The notes beneath the pieces are model-generated. The model saw nothing but the letters and a program-made list of their open reading frames with translations, was not told the origin of the DNA and searched no databases. Of a stretch of 64,000 bases of DNA, positions 22,088-31,899 are shown piece by piece; position 1 is the first letter of the stretch, and each line of letters begins with the position of its first letter. The position numbers and the translations under genes are program-made. Source of the stretch: Leucocoprinus leucothites. Lineage: Eukaryota > Basidiomycota > Agaricomycetes > Agaricales > Agaricaceae. The stretch is from contig JAACJO010000034.1 of NCBI GenBank assembly GCA_013368445.1, positions 62,001 to 126,000 of the forward strand. The letters run 5' to 3'.

Positions 22088-24010
22088 TGACTACTCCAGA
22101 AGTCAATAAACAACCACCAGTACCAGTTTTCAGAACTATTATCTGTGAATTGCCCTCATCTCTTACTCCTTCCAACACCATCAACAATGAGAACAAGGTC
22201 AAAGAAAGTGTTGATCTTGCTCCATCACAAGAACAAAGCCCCTACCTCTACTAGAGATAGTACAGGCAGAGATGTTAAGAGTGAAAGTTCTTCACCCTAT
22301 CAGGAGAATACTATCCTATGATGTACATTTCTTTGAGAAAAAACAGCCATTGACTTTCTGTCTGCTTATGGCAGCAATTCTCAACTCACTTCATATATTT
22401 ACAACATCAGGAATCACCTTGATGCTCTTGCTTCTGCAAGAAGTGAGTACAAGTGTCTCCAGGAAGAGTTGGACTTCCACATTGTTAACCTGGCACACCA
22501 TATCCCTCAGGGTCCCTATACTTAGAACATCATCAGATGCATCCAATTGTCATGACCCGATCCTCGCCACCGGCCCAGCTGACAATTTCTCAACTTAGAA
22601 TCTTTTACGCATCCCGCTCTTCCGTCCTATCGCTTCGGCTCGCTTCCACTCCATTCGCTCCACTCTTCTTCTTTACCCTTTGGCTTCTGGCGCGTTGTGT
22701 TCGGACTTTCTCACGTCATGTCATATTTCATTCCTCTTGTCATTTCTAGTCTTCTTCCGATGTCGGATATTATTATTCTTCTAGCCTTTCCAAAATGTCG
22801 GACGCTTATTATCCTCTTATCCTTTTTCTGTTATGTCTTTGTTTCTTGCTATCCAACCCTATCCGCCACCTCATATATAAGTAGTCAAACTTGTACCATA
22901 TTCCTCAGTCTGATAATCGACTAAGTCACGTGTTACTACTCTGTCTGATCTCTGCTCTCTCTTCACCCTCCCGTCTCTATCCGTTTCCGAAATCCAGGTC
23001 AGCGTCAGTAGTGGCACAACACATAAGTTGAGGCCAAGACCCACTCCTGTGTTCATCAACCGGATCAGTCATCTCTGTTCCCCTGTCTTAGACACCTGGT
23101 CTTGAACATCAGCTTCGTTTCCCATCCTTAGTAACCTAGTTCTTGACACCAATGCACTAACCCAGACAGAAATCACTTCACTACACTCAACTGTCAACAA
23201 ACTCCAGATAGATATGCACCACATACTGGGCATACCCTAGCTTCTGACAAAGGAGAAACTTCTGCTCCTAGTGTCAAACCTCAGCAATGTCATGATGTGG
23301 CTACACACAATGCCATATCACTGAGTACACCCCCTCTAATGCCTACTAATGAGCCTCCTCAAGATACCAATTGAGATGCAACTCAGACTGGATGTCCTAG
23401 TAGAACCTGCAACATATGTCACTAAGTGGATCATATCAAGACACTTTGCCCAGGATATCATTGCACCTGGTGCAACACTTTTGCCTCCAGCCATTTCACC
23501 AAGTATTGTTCCTGAAATCCTTATAAAGGAGTTGCTCAATGGGACCTACTCCCAGTCACCCTAGCAGCACTTTCTATTACCAATGGAGTCAATGCTGCTA
23601 AGCCTCTTGCTCTGCAGTCTATCTCTAGAGCTACCAGAGTACAGCCTAGACAGTCCAGTACACTAACTGGCAACCACAGCATCCCCATCACCAATGCCAT
23701 CAGACTTTGATCCAAATGACATAATTCAACATCCACAGCTATTAACACCACCACTCTCAGCCCCACCTACAACTCTCCTTTTACACTAAGAGGAGGCTGT
23801 AAACCCATACCACAAGGATGCCAATATAGTTGTCTCAAGACCTCAGTCCATTCCTCCTATCCAAACCATTGAGGACACAGTCCAAATGGACATCTCCATC
23901 ATGGTCAGACTACTCATATCCATGAAGGAGACCACTCCCTTACACCCCCATACAAAGATGGCAATTATGAATCTTATTATGATGATGAAGCCAACCCCAA
24001 CATAGACAGT
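22088..24010 (+). pseudogene. Chromovirus extra 3' ORF, plus-strand copy, split by a solo LTR
   Basis: Begins near an ATG at 22088 (MTTPEVNKQPPVPVF) just after the chromodomain ORF and runs to about 24000. Segments shared with 3005-4120 include TAIDFLSAYGSN, SARSEYKCLQEELDF, NLAHHIPQGPYT, HFAQDIIAPGATLLPPAIS and EILIKELLNGTY. A solo LTR (22548-23148) is inserted within it; without the insert, the flanks join in register with the uninterrupted copy. Several stops are present in addition. The predicted protein is helical then Pro-rich. I know no function. It could be a captured gene or an envelope-position accessory ORF; no transmembrane segment is evident. Confidence 0.6.
22548..23148 (+). mobile_element. 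LTR-3 family solo LTR, copy 2 (young, nested)
   Basis: 601 bp, starting TGTCATGACCCGATCCTCG and ending TTCTTGACA, with a perfect 5-bp target duplication CCAAT at 22543-22547 and 23149-23153. The uninserted sequence is seen in the homologous copy around 3855-3875. It is rich in CpG, unlike the two other LTR-3 copies, so it is probably the youngest. A TATA-like CATATATAAGTAG lies at about 22869. Loss of the internal region by LTR-LTR recombination is the usual origin. Confidence 0.92.
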
Positions 24011-24067
24011 AAAGGTAATTTACCTTGGTGACTTAGATAGTTACTAAGATGTGGACATCTTAGCTAC

Positions 24068-24078
24068 AAAAGGGATAA
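24068..24078 (+). other. Polypurine tract of the LTR-1 element
   Basis: AAAAGGGATAA directly precedes the LTR start TGTTATG. This is the expected position for plus-strand DNA priming and marks the following LTR as the 3' LTR. Confidence 0.6.
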
Positions 24079-24709
24079 TGTTATGTATATTAATTATATC
24101 TAGCATTTGTTTCCTTTACAATACAAAGTTGATATTAGCTTTACTTAAGTAATATTGCAATTATATTTTCTCTTTATTTGTCTTTATATTTTCTTAACTT
24201 GTTTTGTCTCATTTATTCTAGTTCATTATGACTCATTTGGTTTTGTTTATGTTTTGATGACATATGATTGTTAAATATAGTTGATCTATATTTGAGCTTG
24301 TCTTGTAATCATGTTATATGATCAAAGAACTCCTTTGATAGATCATGTCTTATATAGTTTAATTAGAGTTAAGAAAGCTGTATGATTCCCTTCTTTCATT
24401 AGAAGCCCTTAGCCCTAGTTAATATTAGATACAGACTTGTATTGTATATAAGCCATCAACATTTATCAAGGAGAAACATTGTTTCTACTTGGTTAGGTAG
24501 AGACTCAATACAAGCCTTTATCTAAACAAAGTCAAATTGAACTTAAGTCTCTTAATCTATCAATTACCAAGTCCTTACTCTTATAATTGCTGTATTATAA
24601 CTCTGACTTAGTAAATGACTTTGTCACTTACCAACAAGGAGTCCCCTTTGATAAGATCAAGTCAATACTTATTACACCAGCTTAGGACCAGACCAGTGTC
24701 ACTATAACA
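24079..24709 (+). mobile_element. LTR-1 family complete 3' LTR
   Basis: 631 bp, starting TGTTATGTAT and ending CACTATAACA, with a perfect 6-bp terminal inverted pair TGTTAT/ATAACA. Related copies lie at 1-289 and 2612-3004. A TATA-like TATATAAGCC near 24447 may be the promoter. The sequence beyond 24709 has no primer-binding site, consistent with a 3' LTR. Confidence 0.88.
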
Positions 24710-26432
24710 GCATCCTCTTGGCAGATTGACTGAGCAGAGGATTTCATCATTGCTTCACCATCTCTGGCCATAGCTGGTGGTAGACTGCATTGTAGACAGG
24801 ATCCAAAGCCCAATCTGTGGTGTTGTAACATGATTTATTTCTCTATTCTCTTTATAATCAGTACTGAATGTCAATTATAACCAGAAATTATGATCACTAT
24901 TCTCAGTCAGATTAGAATTTGCACTCAATGGTGCACATTTTTGACTGACACAACTGTGAAATTGCAACATTTCATAACCCTATGCCAAAGGGCCTTCAAG
25001 ATAGAGCATTTTACAATATTTCTGGAATGTGAACCTGGGATGGAAAGAACTTTGCAAAGAATTTTGGCATTGCAATGAGGGTACACATATGAGAGGATGG
25101 TAGGTGTCTTCTGAGTGATTTTCTTTCCTACAAAGTCAATGCCTTAAATGTAGGCTTTTGTATTAAATTCGTGAGATTATCTTATAGGGGACATATTTTG
25201 TAAGTTCCAGAGTAAAATTCACACCTATATACTTTGTGCTTAGATGGGTATCATCTTTATCTTGTGAGTTTTTGTGGAAGTCAACCTCATGTAGCATTAG
25301 ATTTGTACTACTACTTAACAATAATGTATTCTACATGAACATTTTAATGTCTGTCTCTAGGACTATCTTTATCTTGTCAGCCCTTATTCCAAGATTTCTA
25401 TAAAAAAACATACCCATTAGGAAGTGCACACCCTAGAGGTAGGCTACCAGAGGCCACCAATGCTTACTGACTCATTCTGGCTGCTCGGAATGACCTAGCT
25501 CAGTACTGCTGGGACTAGGTTTGAGTGTGAGAATAATACCCACACACTGCCACCATTGCTGCTGGTACATATACTCTCCCCACTTGCAAACAGCTCACTA
25601 AGGTTACTCCTCTCTTGCAAGCCTATAATCAGAATTTTCCACCCTTTGAATACATAGCCAATTATTATATTGCCTGTTAAACTTGTCTGAATCCTTGTGA
25701 AAGTAGTTGAATGACACTAAATGATTTCTGGCACCTTCTAACCAGAATACATCATCCCTTAACCTTTGAACACAACACAAACCTTCTTTTTGCCCTCCAA
25801 AGACTACTATAAAATCTTTTACCACCATTCAAGGAAGTAATAACTATTATTGGCCTATCCAAATATATGAAATTCTGAGAAACTCTAGCAACACCACAGA
25901 AAGAATTCAGACTCAGTTTGAAGTGGCCACTAATGATTTATGTATATTTATTTGTACAAAATATGCTCCAAGGTCTGGCCCAGTTTGCTGATAGGAGTAT
26001 TTCTTGCCTAGCTCTATTGTAAATTATTCTGATGGCTGGAAAGCACAAAATTATATAATTTCTGTTCTATAAATCCCAGGTATAGTGATATTGATCTAGG
26101 ATTTCTCTGCCTTGAGTGGCATTTTGGGGTTTCAAATGTTTATGCTAGATTCCTGATACTGTCTGAAGTCTCTACCTCAGGATGATCTAATACAACACTC
26201 ATTTTTAGTACTTATATAATAACACCAATCACTATTTCTTTTGGCCTTGAGTTCTATAGTTTACCTTGAGTTCTAACAGTAGTAATAGTGACAAAATGCA
26301 TTATTCTTATCTTCTCACTGGAAATGTCTGTGCATCACACAAGTAGCAACTAGTCATACATCACAGTTAACAATACAAAATCTTGGTGGTCACAAAACCC
26401 ACTAGTAGGATAAGCTACATTAGCAATTGAAT
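24710..26432. other. Interval with no recognised gene
   Basis: AT-rich. The only protein-like frame is on the minus strand at 25604-25828 (KDFIVVFGGQKEGLCCVQRL, then RDDVFWLEGARNH); it has no recognisable family and no supporting splice structure. No repeat partner was seen. Confidence 0.35.
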
Positions 26433-28409
26433 TCAAGAGCTGTCTCTGTTTTCTGAATATCCCTCCACTAATGCACGAACCCTCTTATCAAGACCATCTG
26501 CAGTCAGGATTTGTATACTCTGTAGTGCTTCACAACGGGCAATGTCATGGATGCGTTGACAAGTGGGTGAGCACTCATATGCCTCAAATACCTCTCTCAA
26601 CCCTTCCCATGTTATTGTCAAAGCCGGGCTAGATTTGTGTGTAAAGTCAAAGAGTTCTCTCAGAATATTGATGAGATCCACAGTATAAGTGATTAGAAGA
26701 CATTGAACCTCAGGGCTAGGGATTGTCAATAATTATCAGATCATACAGATAAGCAAAGACACATACGTGTTTTCCAGAACAGCATTTGAAAACCATTGCA
26801 GAAAGTCATATGTCAAGCCTAGGATGGCAGCAGGTGGTGCAAGAGGAGTGGAGGTAGCAGTGACAAGAGTCACTGATCGAGAAATTATTTCAGTGTTTGG
26901 ATGACTGAGAGAAATGTCAAAACTCATCAAGTAATATGCATCAGCACATACATTGATACATCAGGTTTCATATGAACATCTTGGATAAGACGAAGCATCA
27001 GTCGCTTGAATTCAGCAGTGTTGAGAACCTATGATAAAGATGTAAGTTGAGCAGGAATCACAAAAATTAAGTTAATCTACCTTGCACTTGAACTTCCAAC
27101 ATTTGATGATGTCATTGTGGACTTCCATGAGGCAGCTGCGAAGCAACATCTGCCCCAACCCAGGGACAGTACCAGTAAGCACCTGTCTGTAATCTAAGAT
27201 ACTGTTAATGGATGTGATGAGACTGGCACTTGGGTCACATACAACTCATGCCCTTGCTTTTCAGCCGGAAATCGATGTGAATAAATGTTATTACCTGAAA
27301 AAGGTGAATGAAACCTACGTGATACAAGTGTCCATTTTCAATGGGAGAATTGCCTGTTGAACTATTGCCCACATGATCCAAGCATCGCCGTTGAGCCGCT
27401 CTTTGAAAATATCCCCGGTAACTTCCACAAGAGCTGAAACATCTTCCTTATAGCCTGGACGAACTGGGGAGTGGTCAAGACCGGATAGATCATACAATGG
27501 CACAAACATACCTGAAACTTTGACATAATCCGGCATCGGGATGTTGAGGTGGTTCATTGTATGCTGGAGAGACTGCACACATATCTCAAACACATTCCGG
27601 GCCTCGTCTTTACTACGTTCATCGAGAGTCGCTGGATCCATATTTGGGTGCTCTTCTTTCAACTCAGCCGTCTTTATCCTCACTAACCGATCGTACTGAG
27701 TAAACACAATTACAACAGGAACTGATCGAGAATCACCAATCGATTAGAACGGAGTGTAATAAAGGAGAGGTCAAGAGCGTACTTTGGATTTTATAGGCAA
27801 ATTCGAGCAACTTCTCGTCTCCTATCTCGAACACACGACCACTGGCCGTGGGCGTCTTTGTACAGAGCCTGTCATGACGACGGTAAAAGGAGCCCCGGTG
27901 GGTGGGAAGAGAAATATACGCACCACAGACAGTGGATTCGGTCCTTCAGGGGCAGTCCCTGTTTGGATCCTTGCTCGATAAATTCACGTACAATCTCAAA
28001 ATTGGTAATCTCTCCTGGTTCGAAGCCTGTATATTTGTGAAGAACAAAAAATGGGGTGCCTCCTGAGATGAATTCTTGCTCAATATCCAATTCTCCAGGT
28101 TTTAAGTGCGAAACGTGCTACAACAGAAGACCATCAGTGGTAGTTGACCCACATTCGTCCTGCATAAGAGCCTCTTACCGAGCTGGTGATATGGAATACA
28201 CAGCTAATTAGCGACGATTGCCCAACACCGGACTGGTGGGCAATTAGCCTGATGATATGAGAAGGTAAGACCGCAGCTAACTGACCCGACCAATGGACAG
28301 GATACGGAGTCTACATTGCCTCTGTGAGTAGAAACGACTCGGGTTCCGAAAGCTGTACCTACCTCTGCCTACTTTTGATGATCTCGTCGATTGTGGACTC
28401 GGGTTCCAT
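26433..28409 (-). CDS. P-loop GTPase-like (G-domain) protein, 12 exons, 464 aa
   Basis: I could place 11 short GT-AG introns that keep one frame from ATG (28409) to TGA (26433). Exons: 28363-28409, 28286-28319, 28179-28232, 27924-28117, 27783-27868, 27512-27721, 27319-27463, 27243-27256, 27081-27193, 26952-27028, 26767-26904, 26433-26715 (1,395 coding bases). The N-terminus MEPESTIDEIIKSRQ leads to the nucleotide-binding segment ILSIGRSGVGQSSLI (G1). The G3 region reads LHKYTGFEPGE and the G4-like segment VVIVFTQYDRLV. A helical C-terminal half follows (KGMSYYRQVLTGTVPG, CLMEVHNDIIKCW). The layout matches a G-domain family common in Agaricomycetes, of unknown role. The P-loop Lys is Gln (CAA) and the usual D in the G3 box is Lys, so GTP hydrolysis is doubtful. 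Base composition is CpG-containing, unlike the neighbours. Confidence 0.85.
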
Positions 28410-28782
28410 GGTAGTTGAGGTTAGGGAGTACCGGCCAATGCGCTCAAGTCACCATCACCCTTGCAGCCTTCTTGTTTGTCGACACAACGTGGGATTGATA
28501 GCGGATTACGATTGATCGATAGCGGCTGCTATACTTAGGTGGCGAGAAATAGAACCGGCATTATTGACAGATGAAATGAACGGCATGTACGAGCGGCAAG
28601 ACTACGATTGGTCCAGTGGAGAGATCACACGCTCGATATGTGAAGAGTTGTAGGACCCATGACTCTGGGTGTGACAGCTGTTCATTGATAGCGAGGCGCC
28701 CATGACTCTCATCCCTCTCCATTGCCGGACAACAGATGGACATCATTTCATTTCATTGAATGTCGAAGCGGATAAAACAGTG
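28410..28782. promoter_or_regulatory. Probable upstream region of the GTPase-like gene
   Basis: GC-richer, CpG-containing, unlike the surrounding repeats. It lies between the ATG at 28409 and the next minus-strand coding signals. No specific factor site can be supported. Confidence 0.3.
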
Positions 28783-28949
28783 CTAGTGTTTGACCTCTCG
28801 AGGGGAGAGAGAGGCTGGCTTGATACCGGCCCCGCCCTGAACGCTGAACTTTCCCGAGTCAGGAGTTGAATGAGTGTGAATAATAACAATGGAGCGCCCT
28901 GATAACCACATAGGATCACTTATATTAAATTTGAATTGGTCCAAGGATG

Positions 28950-30170
28950 ACAGAACTTGCTGAGCCGATTTATTCGTCAACAACAATTCTAGCACCACTC
29001 CCTGCCTTCTTTGTTGGTAGCTTTCATGATAGCTCTGCCCCTTGATCAAGTTTTTTTGGTAATGGTAGGATCTGGTTGAGGTTCGTCGGGGGTCCGAGCG
29101 AATTCGTAAGCTCCGCCTAAGAGGTTTTGTAGGTGCGTGCATTGACGGGTGCGCTGCTCTGTGTGAGTTGATGAAGTAGGTATGGTCATTGACAGGGAGA
29201 GATGTGGGAAAGACGATGGGTTAAGTGCTGTTCGAGGTGTGCAAAAAGGAGAAAGCAACATCTAATTTCTCCATACTCAGTGTCACCAGAACAACAACAG
29301 TCGTAGAATGAAATAAATAGCGGGCGTAATGAGACACTGAAGATGGTACAGGAAAAGAACTAAACGGGCACATCAGTATCAGCATGGCAGGAGCGGACCG
29401 CTGACACTCACCAGTAATAATGATCCCAGGTGCGCTTAATCTTGTGCTACTGAAAAGAAAAGCACCGTCAGATTGGGAAACAAAGGCGAACGTAAATCAG
29501 TCACGTACCTATTGAGAGATCCGACCTCGGGCTCATCTCCGTCTTTCCTGTGTACATACTTGATTTGTGGTACCGTCAATCTCCGCCGGCTCATCATCTT
29601 CCTGCTCTGGATTCCCATCGGCTGAAGCTGTAACTGGCGGAGGCTCAGAGCCTCCGCGTCTTCGTTAACATCGGGGAGGCAGTTTCTTCGTCGGTACCGG
29701 AGATTTTGAACTTGATGCGTACTGTCTCGCATGCTTCACCGAGGAATGACTTGAGACGCTTGCATGTCTGAGCGTTCACGGAGACCTGAGCGTATGAGAT
29801 TTAGTGATGCCTGGTGAGTACCGCGTGGTTCGGTAGAAGCAGTGAAGTAGAGAGACGAACCTGGTTCCTCGATGCTGGACAGATACTAGAAAAGTCATCT
29901 GAGTTCATTGCGATGGATAAGCAGAGAGAATGGCGTACGGGTAGTAGCGGCCAAAGGTGCGCTTGATTGCGTACTTGCTTTTACTGCGGATGCTGGTAAG
30001 CGGGGGAAGGGTAGAGAGGATGGGGCGTGAGTTTGCCTTGTCACAGAGCTGACCCGGGTTTCTTGGCCATCGTGGAGGACAGTTAATGGTTCAATGAAAG
30101 TGTGCGGTTTGGGGAGGGTGACATTCGTTCTCTCCCGTGGCTCCCATTCATGATCGAAGGTTGCTGGCAC
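28950..30170 (-). CDS. Hypothetical spliced gene
   Basis: The proposed start at 30170 opens with PATFDHEWEPRERTNVTLPK and a Ser/Pro-rich stretch. Introns are visible at 29899-29938 (40 bp) and 29786-29860 (75 bp). Between and after them lie DDFSSICPASRNQ and VSVNAQTCKRLKSFLGEACE, then an acidic segment (DGNPEQEDDEPAEIDG), and a basic tail RRSLRIRSDPRRTST near 29100. Exon joins beyond about 29700 are uncertain. The open, CpG-containing sequence and regular introns suggest a host gene rather than a transposon. Function unknown; the basic C-terminus suggests nucleic-acid contact, which is inference only. Confidence 0.45.
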
Positions 30171-30281
30171 TTCGCGAACTTCATTCGTTGAGGGGAATAT
30201 GACCCCAGCAATGATCCTATACCTGATAGCTACCCAAAATTCTTAGTCGCCCACCAACACGATGAGAACCCGCCGGCTTCC

Positions 30282-30574
30282 TTATACAGTGCCTGATGAC
30301 GGTGAAAGAAAGGCTGGCAGGGTTGAGGAGAAATATACACACCACACACAATGGATTCGGTCCTTCAGGGGCAGTCCGTGGTTGGATCGTTGCTTGATAT
30401 ATTCACGTGCAGTCTCGAGATAGGTGGGCTCTGCTGGTTCGAGGCTTTCAGAATCGTGAAAAACAAGATATGGGTTGTCTTGTGAGATGTATTCTTGCTT
30501 GGTATCTGAATCTCCAGGTTTAAAGTGCGCAGCACGCTGCAACAGAAAATGTAGCCGTTTCGTGACCTTGTCAC
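30282..30574 (-). pseudogene. Fragment of a second GTPase-like gene
   Basis: Corresponds to exon 4 and the start of the next intron of the gene at 26433-28409. It shares HFKPGD, the pattern EYISQDNPYLVFHDSE..EP, REYIKQRS and HGLPLKDRIH, followed by the same intron beginning after the Trp codon. It keeps HDSES, closer to the expected G3 box than the first gene. No P-loop exon or downstream exon follows; the Helitron array begins 75 bp further on. It is a truncated paralogue, either by local duplication or by partial capture. Confidence 0.7.
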
Positions 30575-30647
30575 CCCATGCCTTATGTTTATGTTATATC
30601 ATGTTTGTCATCGTCCTCTTTACCTAAGCTGATGGGAGATAGATAGT

Positions 30648-31838
30648 ACGAGTTTTATTACCCCGTGCCTACGGCACGAAGGAAGTGATGTGTTAAATCT
30701 GGATTTTAAAACACAATATTTTCTAAGTTAAATCTCTGTTGCCCACCCGGCACGGATTTCACCCGTGCCTCGGGAAGAGGGGGAGGGTTTTATATAAATC
30801 TTGATTTGTGAGATCACTTGCCTTCCCGTGCCCAACTTGTCAAGTGCCCGTGTGCGCAGTGTGTGTATGTATTTATATTTTTACACTTAGCAATTGCTTA
30901 AGCACCTACCACAAAATCCAATTCTTTTTTAAGTTCATTTTGATATAGCACCCGGATTCCCGCGCTTATCGCATGATTAAGCGCCCGTGTGCGCGCAATG
31001 TTAAACCTGAGTTTTGAACTGGAATAAATCCAAAGTAGGAACTCTGTTTTTGCCCGTGCCCTCCATTTTAAATTTAAGTCGGCTTGTGAGGTCACTGACC
31101 TTTCAATACCAAAGTAGACTTATGTGCCTGTGCTTGCATGGTGCAGTGATGGGCACTTTCAATTTAATTTCTCGCGCTCATCGAGCGTTTAAGCGCCCGT
31201 GCATACGCGTTGTATGCAGCTGGAGTGCAACTATTCATATTAAACTTCAAGCTGAGTGCTCAATGGACAAAACAAAAAACTCTCATGATTTCCAAGTGTG
31301 TTTATGAAGACCCTCTCCTTCCCATGCACTTCAAACCCTTCCTTGTGAGTGTTTAGTGATATCCAACTTGTGTATTTTGGTTAGTTTCCCACGCATAAGC
31401 ACCCGTGTGTGCACACTATATCTCATACAATATGTGGGTTAATAATACACATACAGCCTAGAATCCCTTTGATGACATTCTTGCCACTGATGCATAAATA
31501 AGCACCCATCAATATGCTGTAATCCAGCCATCAATAAGCTTCTCATGCTTGATGTGCATTTAAGCACCCACTTGCATGCACATTTCACCCTCAAATATGA
31601 ATTTAGCACTGGGTGGTGTGCAAAATACCCACCACCAGCCAGTATGCAATATCCATCAGTGTTTAGACACCGGTGGCAGCCATTTGGACCATGGGGAGGC
31701 CCCATCACTTACTTTCACATGCCCGGAAGTGGCACAGCAGTAAGAGTTACTGCCCATTGCTGACCAATAATTAGCTAAGCCATTAGATAATCCTGACTAA
31801 TCTACCTTCTTAGTCATTAAACCAGTGTAAAATATAGA
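30648..31838 (-). mobile_element. Helitron unit 1, non-autonomous
   Basis: Minus-oriented unit of about 1.19 kb. The 3' end has a perfect hairpin CGTGCC-TAC-GGCACG (30664-30678) followed on the minus strand by AATAAAACTCG and host T. The 5' end begins TC-TATATTTTACAC at 31838. The 3' subterminal 80 bp (with AAAACACAAT) match the starts of units 3 and 4. There is no Rep/helicase. The body is a degenerate array of a TTTAAGCGCCCGTG motif (30841, 30979, 31190, 31396, 31498, 31560). CpG is largely retained, so it may be the youngest unit. Confidence 0.6.
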
Positions 31839-31899
31839 TACAAGCTTTTTTACCCATGTCTATATCACGGGATGTAACACAGTAGAGAAAAATATTTAA

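Noticed and set aside
25604..25828. 74-codon minus-strand frame with protein-like composition
   Set aside because: Too short, no family, no splice signals or neighbours to support it as a gene.
30664..30678. Hairpin CGTGCC-TAC-GGCACG as a possible transcription terminator
   Set aside because: It recurs at Helitron 3' ends next to CTTG/CTCG and the genome is fungal, so a Helitron terminal hairpin explains it better.
30841..31590. Regularly recurring motif as a possible CRISPR array
   Set aside because: Spacing is irregular, copies are degenerate, the context is a fungal Helitron and there are no cas genes.
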